From: Liolophura sinensis
Taxonomy: Eukaryota; Mollusca; Polyplacophora; Chitonida; Chitonidae
NCBI RefSeq assembly: GCF_032854445.1
Contig: NC_088303.1
Location: forward strand, 30,421,265-30,485,264
DNA: 64,000 nt
Direction of reading: 5' to 3'
The notes beneath the pieces were generated by a model that did no database searches, had not been told where the DNA came from, and was given only the letters and a program-made list of their open reading frames with translations. The position numbers were made by a program, and so were the translations under genes. Positions 35,301-47,300 of this stretch are shown here, piece by piece (the first letter of the stretch is position 1; every line of letters begins with the position of its first letter).

Positions 35301-38300
35301 ATCTCTTGAAATTTCTGTGATTTTCAATGGCTGATACATATTTTTCTACATTTTGTTGACTAGAAAATATTTGTCACTGTCACGACATAACTACCTTGCC
35401 TCAAAAACTAATATTGCCTTGCATCATATTAGCTTTCGTGTAACAAGGGAGGTAATTCAGACCAGGCCTATTAAGATTATTTACTGGGGGTGGTGAAGGA
35501 ATCCAAGGTGAATTCATGTGGTGCCCCCTTACATTTTACATTGACAAAGAGCCACTAAATTAGAGCCCATAAATGATTCCTTTAATCATTCCCTTCACTT
35601 AACCACACCTGTCATACCTCTGGAGTCTTTGCTGGACCTGCGTAATAAATAGGGTGATCCTTTACATACTGAGGCAAACCCTCTCCACTATCCAACCTCT
35701 CTTTGAGCTTAGCGTGAGCGATGTCTCTAGCAACGATGAGAGTGCCAGTTAAGCTCACTCGAGTTTTGATTGGATGTTTGCTAAGTTCAGCTAACATTTC
35801 ATTCATTGGCTGGTTGAGGTTTATCTGAAAGAGAATTTAAATATTCTTCATCTATAATTATTATTACACCAGTATCACACATTTTCTTCCTAAATTCAAC
35901 AAAATAAATAACTTGACATGCTGCATCTATGTTATAGGAAGATTAGATCTATTAGGACTATTTGAAAACTTTTGAGCTACATTGGCTGAATGGTAGATTT
36001 TGTTTTATTATAACTCACAGAGTAATTCTTTGTTTCCACTGGTCAATACACAGCCACATGTACAACAACATCGAGCTTAAGCAAAGTAAAATCAAGCTCA
36101 CAAAGTACGTGTACTATTCCACCTTCATGAGGCAATAGCCAACAGTCTCGTGCAAATATCCAAAGATAACATCCGTTTATTCTACTGCAGTTACCTCCCA
36201 TTATGTACCTCTCTGAGGTCTGTTTGTTTGTGATGTAAACAACCGGATGATGGCAAGATGTACAAATTCACAGATTTAAAACACTACCTGGGCAAGAACA
36301 TTGTTTCTTGGTACAATAAAACAGATAATGTATGCTGGGGATGGAATATCAGGAATTGTCAGCTCTCTACAGGAGATAATCACATCTCTCGGGCTGACAA
36401 TTTCTGATATCCCATCCCTAGCATGCCCTATATGTATAATACACACATACCTCCACAACATCCCCACTAAGATCATCAGATGTCACTTCAGGTAAATATT
36501 TGGCTGGGTTTGTCTCCAGCTGCTCCAAAAACACACCCTCGTCTGTAATCTTACCCAAAATCTGAAATTTGGGAAACAAAGTTGATTTCTGAAACATTAT
36601 TTCTGAAGAACCAACTGAAGGGCGATAAAGACATACAAAGCAAAATTTTGATTGATTTATATATTTCATTGGTGTCTGACATCATAGACCAGAATATTTC
36701 ACTTATCTACGACGGCACCCAGAATTATGGTGGGAGGAAACTGCAAAAGTACAAAAGCAAGTCATTCAGGGTTACTTGAAAAAGGAGTTGTTTGGGAGGA
36801 ACCCATACATCTATGTCCTTCATTCGTAATGGCCATAAACCGTATATATGTCATGATCTGTTTGACAAACGCGCTGACGTGCAGCTCTGTGTATTCTTAA
36901 GTACGGCGTAAATCACCAATCAAACAGAAAAATAGTTTTAAAGGTGGTGGTAACTGGGGTAAACAACCGAACATTGGCAAGGTACTAAAAAAATTTCCCG
37001 TCTGTCATGTACCTATACATGTACATGCAGAAAACATGTTCTTCAATAAAACAGGCCACAAGACAGTTGTCAACTGTTTCTTTTTGTCACCAAGGGAGGA
37101 GAGATTAGCAAATTCCACTCAGGACTGAACCTGCATCTTGTGGGCCCAGGAAACTGGAAGACCAGTGCTTTACTACTCAGTCACCGTACATTTCCGTCTG
37201 GACATTAAGTCAACAAAGACATCACGCAGGCGAAGACTTTCTACAGTTTACATACAAGTAACCATAGTCCATAATGTGTCATTAAATTATTCCACCCAAA
37301 TCCCTCAACTTTTTCGCATATGAAAGAGCAACTTTCAATGTAATTAATGCACATTTTTAATTTGATTTTGGAGACAAACCTACATTGGTTGGATCGGTCA
37401 GTTTCAGGGCTTCACAAAAAATACAATTTTGTTAGTCAACACAGAATAATGCCTTCGAAATATGCTTGAATAAACATCATGCAAACATGCAAAAATTCTG
37501 AAGAATAACAGTATATTCCACTTCTTAATAGCATGGCTGACCTGTCTATCAGCGGAGCAGGAGACCCCGATACCCACAGGACAGGACGCCCCGTGACGAG
37601 GGAGACGTACCACCCGCACATCATGGCAGAAGTACTTGCCCCCAAACTGCGCCCCAATGCCTGTCCTCTGGGTCAGCTCATGGATGGTCTTCTCTAACTC
37701 ATGGTCACGGAAAGCTCGTCCATGCTCGTTACCTGTGGGCAAAATAACATGTAAACCATGCAACAACCACCTGGTTGCATAAGAAATTAAAACTGATTGG
37801 TGTTTATGCTATACTCAAGAATATTTCACCTATATAACGGCACCCAGCAATATGGTAGGAGGAAACCAGGTGGGCCCAGGGGAAACCCAGGACCATCTAT
37901 AGGTTGCTGCCAGACCTTCCCACACATGGCCGGAGAAGAAGCCAGCATGAGACTAGAATTCTAGTACAAAAACTTAAATCCAGGTTCACTTGTGCAACTA
38001 CATGCAGTATATTGTTCTATCCCACTGTTGGTTTTTGGGCCATGTGCAAATATATATATACTGAATAGAGATGACCTTTGAAACACCACCCAGAATGTCA
38101 GGCAACACCTGAGCCAAATAATGCCATTTCATGCTGTTCATCTTTACAAACAAAGGAATTTGTGTTTGTTTACTTGTTAGAATTGCTTTTATGATGTATA
38201 TTAAGGTGAATTATTCGAATTTCCTTCAGTGATAAAACTGTTATTTTGTACAATTTATAGACATTGCTTACGTTTTAAATTTTGATATTACACACCCAGT

Positions 38301-41300
38301 CACCATGACGTGGGAACATTTTTTTCATGACGCTCCAATGTGAGCCTAGCAGTATGACATCATAATACATGTGCAGTAAATATTTACACATGTAGATCGC
38401 GCAACAAAAGGACACAACATATATATGCAGCTTTGGCATATCTAGGTCAACTGCAATGGCCTAAGCTTGCCGTTGATTAGCCTAAACTGCATGACCTCTG
38501 CTAGGGGAGTGAAAGACAACAACAACATGAAATATACAGTTTTTGCCACTTCTTCAGATCCATTGTTTCGGGTCTAAAAACAGTGAAGTCACTGGAGTGC
38601 CGATACCTCAGCCTTCTAAGCTGAATGCGATGGGTCTTTGGCAGGATAAATTTGTTATACTGTTACCCAGTGACAGAATACGGAAATATACAGTGTCAGT
38701 AATTAAACAATTTTATGAGGGTTGTTGACACCATATATTTCCATAGCTTGTCACTGGGTAACGATGAACATATGTAACTAATAATGTAGGGAATTACATG
38801 TACATGTATCATCAGAAACATTTTCCTGAAGGGCAAATACCTTACTTACCTGATGCAGAGCAATACATCAGGTATCTTAAACAGATAGACTGACAGCTAA
38901 AGACTGATACCTGACATACCTGAGTAAGGTAAATAGACACTAAAGATTGATACCTGACACACCTCAAGAAGGTAAACAGACACTAAAGACTGGTACCAGA
39001 CACACCTCAAGAAGGTAAACAGACACTAAAGACTGGTACCAGACACACCTCAGGAAGGTAAATAGACACTAAAAACTAATACCTGTCTCACCTCAGGAAG
39101 GTAAACAGACACTAAAGACTGGTATCTGACACACTTCAGGAAGGTAAATACAATAAAGACTGATATCTAACACACCTCAGGAAGGTAAATAAACAATGAA
39201 GAGTGATAACTGACACACCTCAGGAAGGTAAATAGACACTGAAGCCTGATACCTGACACACTTCAGGAAGGTAAATAGACACTAAAAACTAATACCTGAC
39301 ACACCTGAGGAAGGTAAACAGACACTAAAGACTGGTATCTGACACACCTCAGGAGGGTAAATAGACACTAAAGACTGATATCTGACACACCTGAGGAAGG
39401 TAAACAGACACTAAAGACTGACACCTGACTCACCTCAGGAAGGTAAATACAATAAAGACTGATATCTGACACACCTCAGGAAGGTAAATAAACAATAAAG
39501 AGTGATAACTGACACACCTCAGGAAGGTAAATAGACAATGAAGCCTGATACCTGACACACTTCAGGAAGGCAAATAGACACTAAAACTGATACCTGACAC
39601 CTCAGGAAGGTAAATAGACACTAAAGACCCATACCTGACACACCTCAAGAAGGTAAATAGACACTAAAGACTGATACCAGATATGAGATATCAGTCCTCT
39701 GGAAGGTAAATAGGCATTAAAAACTAATACCTGACTCACCTCAGGAAGGTAAACTGACACCAAAGACTGGTATCTGACACACCTCAGGAAGGTAAATAGA
39801 CACTAAAGACTGATACCTGACTCACCTCAGGAAGGTAAATACACTAAAAACTGATATCTGACACACCTCAGCAAGGTAAATAAACAATGAAGAGTGATAA
39901 CTGACACACCTCAGGAAGGTAAATAGACACTGAAGCCTGCTACCTCACACACTTCAGGACGGTAAACAGACAATGAAGCCTGATACCTGACACACTTCAG
40001 GAAGGTAAACAGACACTGAAGTCTAATACCTGACACACTTCAGGAAGGTAAACAGACACTAAAACTGATACATGACACACCTCAGGAAGGTAAATAGACA
40101 ATGAAGAGTGATATGTTACACACCTGAGGAAGGTAAATAGACAATGAAGACTGATACCTGACACACCTTAGGAAGGTAAATAGACAACTAAGACTGATAT
40201 GTTACACACCTGAGGAAGGTAAATAGACAATGAAGAGTGATACACCTTACATACCTGATGAAGGGAGATTATCCAGGTAGCGTGCAGATGCCAGTTTGAC
40301 TGTTTTGAGGTTATACTCGGCAGATGTACCACCCACTACAAAGGCCAGGTGATACGGGGGACAGGCAGCTGTGCCAAGTGTCTGAGGAGGAACATATCCA
40401 TGTTCTGGTATAGCGCACATTAACATATTATCCACCTTTATGTACATTTATATTTGCAGATACAAGACCTCATGAGGTACATACAAGATAAACTTAGAAC
40501 TGTCTAAATGAAATAATTCACCACCACTCCATAATACTTAACAGAATATTATCAGTGATCAGTTGTCTAGGCACTAATCCGCTTCGGGACCGGTAGATCC
40601 AGGATCAATCCTTGATCAAGTCACACCTAAGACTTTAAAAGAGGAAGTTGTAACTTCCTCGCTTGGCGTTCAGCATAAAGGGGATAAAGCAACGACTGGT
40701 TGACCCGTATCAGTGTAATGGCTTGGGCGGGGCGGCCTACTTGCCTTCGGTAAGTCGTCTCACAGAAGCAGCACTAGATAAAAGAGCGGTGGAAATCCGT
40801 CCAGCAACAAGGAGGCACATTACACGTACATGCACCATAAGGAATCCTTCGTCGTCATATGACTGAAAAATTGTTGAGTATGACGTTAAACCCCAAGCAC
40901 TCACTCACTCACTCTAAGCACTAATACTGTTCTACTCTAACTGGAAAACTTAGCAAGTCTGCACAGATTACCCCCCTTTTTTTTTTTTTACCATTCATCC
41001 TTTTCAGTTTGTCTTTCATCACAGTCACTCACCTTTATTTTCTCATCCACAAACTTGAGAAGTTTTTCTGGGTTAAGAAGAGCTTTGGTTTGCTGATAGA
41101 GGAATGTCTTGTTGGCAGAGCCACCTCCTTTAGCCATGAATAGGAAATCGTACTGTCCTGAGTCTGTGGCATAGATCTCTATCTGAGCTGGCAGGTTTGT
41201 CCCTGTGTTCTTCTCTGAATACATATCCATGGGGGCCACCTATCACACAAAGATTTATTTATTTCATTGGTGTTTTACGCTGTACTCAAGAATATTTCAC

Positions 41301-44300
41301 TTATACAATGGTGGGTAGCACTATGTTGGGAGGAAACCGGGCAGAGTGCAGGGGAAACCCATGACAATCCGCAGGTTGTTGACAGACCTTCAAAAGTATC
41401 CCCGGAATACAGACAGACCTTCCCACGTATGAGCTGGACTTGAACTTACAGAGACCGCAGTTACACAAAGATGAACACACTGTCACACTGTGCTGGTACA
41501 ATACAAAGCACCATTCAATTATTAGTAGATACATGTACCAGTACACCAGCACTGATTTAATGGTAACTATATTTCTTCTAATTCTTCAGACAGTGTAATT
41601 ATTCAGAAACTTTCTAATAATCCCCACCCCTTAACAAACTGGGCCGCCCATGTGTACCATGATGTTACAGATCACAACTGGATCTCATTCTAAGAGAAAG
41701 CCTGTTAAGCAAGAAATATTCACCATAGCCTGAGCACCAGAATCCACCCATAAACTACGAAAATCATCACGTCGTAATGCATGCAAACTAAATAACAAAT
41801 ACCATGTTCCTAAAACAAGACAAAATAGCGCAAAAAAAAATATACCACCCTTTGTCTGCACTGTACCGCTGAGTTCCACTATCGGTATGAATAGTTTTAT
41901 TTTTACCATTCTTTAACATACATGTCATGTCTGGTGAATAAAATTTCATATCCTAGGATGGGGATGATCATGCTCTGATCAGACATTCTGCCCATCCTGT
42001 TTTCATCGTGAATTAATCCACTGCGATGTTGACTGGTTCCATCTGCACAGATGATGACTGGCTGATGCTGGGAACAATGCTGGAATTTAACACTTACCCC
42101 CTTGCCCTTTGGCAAGTGAAAATACATATGGGCAAGCAAAATGTCCTACACAGTTGCCCTTACGAGCAACTCTCTTTTTAAAGCACTGCAAAATCAACAC
42201 GATTTATTTCAATGTCCATTCATCACTGTGATTTAAAGGTAATGCGAAAAAACTAATGTTTGGTAATACAATACCATTTGAAGGGGCAAGCTTTTTCTAC
42301 TGAAGTTACTTGATTTTCTGACAAGTCAACATGTATCAGGGCAGCCAGCCTGAAAATCTGGGGAGTGTACTGAATCAAACAATGTACTTGATGTGTACAA
42401 TAACAACATTCTAACAGCAATCGTAGATCCTAAACCTGCAAAGTGATTCCTTTTAAGAGGCCGTATTCTAAATGGCCTATACACGCCCAATATAAGTGAT
42501 GAATATATTTATTTATTTATTGATTTATTTGATTGGTGTTTTACGTCATACTCTAGAATATTTCACTTATACGACGACGGTAAGCATTATGGTGGGTGGA
42601 AACCGGGCAGAGCCCGGGGGAAACCCACAACCATTCGCAGGTTGCTGACAGACCTTCCCAAGTAGGGCCGGAGAGGAAGCCAACATGAGCTGGACTTGAA
42701 CTCACAGCGACCACATTGGTGAGAGACTTCTGGGTGTGATGAATATAGACAACATTACAAACATAATATTTTGTGTAACTTCCTCTCCAGAAGGGCACTG
42801 CACATTGTACAAACCTGAGAATAGCGGAGGTTCTTGGATGTGTAAGTGTTGTAGATTCCACGGGAGATGGCCTCTTCATCTCTACCTTCAGTCCACACTC
42901 GCTGACCTTTTTTACCTATAACCACAACAACACTTGCATTCTTCACAAATGAATGATTGGTGCTCAAAGCCACAACCGCATTATTTAAGCAATGTGTGGT
43001 AAATGACCTACAGCCTGGGACTTGGAAATTGCCTCCCAGCATTCATTGTGTTGATTGTGGTTCTTACTGACTGGGTGCTGTGGAGAACATCAGGGGTGGT
43101 CAGGAGATTACACTGACAGGTCAAAAATGTAATAAACAAGCTCACCCAACAGTTGACATTTTCCTCAGTTTTAATCATAATAATTTTAGTACATGGTCTT
43201 CGCAACAGGTTGATTGTTTTATTATCGTTATTTTGGGAGAAAACTGTGGAGATTATGCATGACTACCCAGTATCTCTATGCATGTGGAGAGTCATTGCAA
43301 ACATCCGTTTTTAAACTGCAGGGCTCTCCATATGCAAAGCTGTAACAGAAGTTAGCACACCGCGAATCCATACTTCCAAACTAGGCCTACCAGCATATCA
43401 GATGAATATGTCAAATTGCGATCAAAACGACACCTACACACCTGCGTTTGTACCCCTGCAGCTAAACACTTCTTGTTAATTCCTACGTCATTTGAAAGAC
43501 TGTCAAGTTCCGACCATATTTCATAAACATGAATACTTAATTAACATAATATTTAATCCAGTCCCCTCAAACGAAGTTATAGTCATACAGATTGCTTTTA
43601 TCTACATGCAGACACAAGCCACTTACAATCAGAAGACTCGAAATCGTGTCTACCCATCGAAGATGTGATTTGTGTTGGCGAAACATAATCTTATGTGTCA
43701 ATCACGCCTGCATAAAACTGTATACTGGAAATCATAAACGATTTTGTTTATAAATTTAGTGATGGTGTTGTGCAACTCCTAATGTGATAACAACTCAAAC
43801 TAGAATGGATCTGCGAATAGCAGATCCTAGGCCGGGATCCCGGATCGGATCGATGACGTTTTCCCTTATTTGTCCTTTGAATGGTGACACAGATCGAAGA
43901 TTTTCAGCACACATAGAGTACGTGTGTAGCGCTTTCCACTCAGTGATGTTTAGGTTTACGGCTGTAACGGTTTTCTCTCACCAGACCTCCACATATGCTG
44001 AAAAATTGAGCTTTTTCGCATTTTGATTGCAATTGGCGGCAAAACTATACGTCGCCATCAAGAAATAAGTCCAGATTCATGATCAGGACGTCAAAGTACG
44101 TCGGGTACCATGCTTACAATGCCCGTGCCTTTATCGTGGTCACAAATGCATTGAAAATGCATCATATAACATGGGGACGTCGAAGAGCAAAATACAGCAA
44201 ATCGGCCTTTGGACAATATTTGAAGTACTGCAACTCCCACATTTATTGACACACTTTAATGATTTTCCGCACACCTAGAGTACCCAAAAAGCCCTTTGTA

Positions 44301-47300
44301 CTCAGTCATTTTCAGCTCCACCTTTGCAGCAGTCTTGTGTCACGTCACCTCCAAACATGGGCGAAAATTGCACTTTTTCGCACTTTCATGGCAACTGGCG
44401 ACAAAACTGTGCGTCGGAGAAAGGAAAAAGCACCAAATTCGTCCTCAGAACATCCAACACGCCTAGCAGCCTGCTTAAAATCTTGAAAGTGACAACATTT
44501 TCATCGCCTGACAAATTGCCAAACCTGGGATCGAACTCTGACATGACTAACACGCGACAGCGGTAAGAGAAAAGAAAGAAAGAAGAAAATTCATAGTGTG
44601 TACTTTTATGTCTCAATCCACGACCTGCCATGCACAGACTCACTGCTCTACTGATATCTAGGCCGTTGTCCGAAAGTCCACACCTGGACCAGGGCACATG
44701 TCCATATCTGTCAATCACCCTGACCTAGTTAGCGTACAGTAAACAAGACACGGTCTGCTCAAAACAAAGCCAACTTTTACAGGCCCACGTCGTTTGCTGT
44801 TGTAGTTAGATCTCTTCGCCATCTAATAGAGTACTGGAGTTAGATGGAAACTGGAATCAATGTCATCCTACAACCGTTTCGGGAGATCACGGACAGTGTA
44901 GGCAAAAGCATCAGGCCAAATACTACAAATCCAGTCCATTCCCCATCTAACTCCATGTTAAAGCAATAGGATTCCCATCTTTTTCTAAACAAAAACGGTG
45001 TTGTTTTTTAAACGCTTCTAGCGAGAAAACTATTATTCGGAGCTCAAATCCGTTGACGGATGATCGAAAGAGCTTGTCTTGAACTACATTTTCATGCAAT
45101 TTGCACATTTCTAGCTGCCATAGTTCTCGATTAAAACGCCATTGAAATTACGTAATTTTTTGAGTTTTTTGCTAATATCTCAAAAAGTTACACAGATATG
45201 CAAAAAATACAAGCAGATTCGGAATCAGCAGCTCAAGATACATCAGAATACGTTCAGAACAATTGAACTTTGAGAACTTTTTGTGACGTCACAAATTCGA
45301 CCAATGACGAACTTCCAGAGTTTTGACCGGAAGTGAACCATTTTCGCAAACTTTAAAGAACTCGTGACCTACTAGCTGCATGTCAAATTTCAAATCGATC
45401 GATTGAGTGGTTCTGGAGAAGAAGATTTTTAAAAGTTTTACACAAAATCCAATATGGCGGCCGAACCACGTGACATAGCAAAAAAATGGAGAATTTATCC
45501 CTGGAAAATCACCGCCAGAATTTGTGTGCAAAATTTGAGATCTCTATGTTGAAAGGTGAAAAAGTTTCCTTGCTAACAAAGTCGGTGAAAAAAAAATAAT
45601 AATAAGAAAAAACAGAACGATAACAATAGGGATCCCGTTCTCCCGAACGGGATCCCTAATAATCCGTTCTCCCGATATGTCAGACTTACACACAGTGTTA
45701 CCAAAAAAGGGGTAAAAATAAATCGTGGTACTTTTCGGAAACCTCATACGGAGCATGTTTTCTGTGTTTAAAGGGAGGTTCCCGACATAAAAACACTGGA
45801 CAGGGAACTCTTCCGCCCTAGGAGGACAGTTCTAACTGTAAAGAAACAAACTGTGCATGTAGACTAACATACTAAATTGGAATTACATGGGCACGGGAAG
45901 CTGATGTTATATATTTCTCAGTGAAATTCGTTTTTAGCTAAATTACATTCGTACACATAATTGTTGCACGATGAAGGCTCTCAGTGGACAACTGTTCAAC
46001 AGATAACTGTGAGGTGACTTCCGTGTTGGCCTAACCTGAATAATCGAGTCCTTTGTTTGGCATGATCATGCTTTCAGACAGTGTTTGGAATTTACAGTTT
46101 TGTAATAAATATCCACTGTCTTGATTTTACTTTCTTCGATTTCATTCATGGGTGTATTTAGAGATGCACATGTAAGCCTGCTAGTTGGGAGACCTGCACA
46201 CCACACTGTCAGTGACTGGACCCCATGTGGCGAGGATTAGCAATCCTCCTTGCTAAGTGCCATGCAGGGTTATGAAATAGGCTGGGGAGACTAATAACTC
46301 TCTTCTGTCATCTTGCCGCCAACTCAGATTGTGCGACAGTAAACCACAGTAACTCAGTGCGAAACTTTAGATCATTTACCATAATGGCAAACAAACAGAA
46401 GGAATAAATAGCCACCCAGTCCTGTTTCCTTTCTCTATCTTCTCAATGTTGAGCACCTAGCGAGACAGCAGCAAGTACCAAGTCTTTGGTATGAACCGAC
46501 CCAGGATTGAGCAAAGGAATCGACCAGACTTCGAGGTGAACGCTTTAACCATTAGAAGCAGTCGAACAGAAGAAGATTACATAACATGACAAAGTATGAT
46601 ATATGTACAGCTATAAGACAATATTTCCAGCAGTCACTGGCTGTGGTTGTGTTTGCACACACACTCAAAGTTAACTTGTTCCTGAAGTTGTACCTTGTGC
46701 CTACCACATGAATGGTACAAAAACTCAACATTTGCTTTAAAGAATTTTTTTGACTTGTCTTCATACTTTGTTTTTACCCTCATTAACAATGACGAAGACT
46801 GATGTCAGTCACATTGTGCAAATCCACTTTATATTCATGACTATCAATTTCGTGCAGTTTACATAAAGTTGAGGCCTCACCTATACAAATAGCTGTGCCT
46901 GTATCCTGACAGCCTGGAAGGACCATCCCTGCTGCAATGTTTGCATTTTTAAGCAGTTCCAATGCCACAAAACGGTCATTGTCAGAGGCATCCGGATCCT
47001 TTAGAATATTTGACAGTTGCTGAAATGGAGTGAAGACTGAAATAAAAATAACTTCTAACCATGCTAAATACTGTAAGAAAGAAAAAGTTCAAAGCTACCA
47101 TGAGTCTTTCTGCAGATACAGAAAAAAGGTACTATAAAACGAAAAGTCTGGTTTTGAAAAAAAAGATGTGCCAACAAAGGACATGTTTTTCATTTTTGAG
47201 GCATATTTTATATTTCTTAATAAGTTCTAACCCTCTATAATATTTTATGCATATTTTTCAACTTCGGAAAAATTCGAAAATGATGTCGTACTGGTGATGC

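Noticed and set aside
38850-40254. CRISPR-like array
   Set aside because: Units are contiguous with no unique spacers, and the setting is an intron of a eukaryotic gene; it is a minisatellite.
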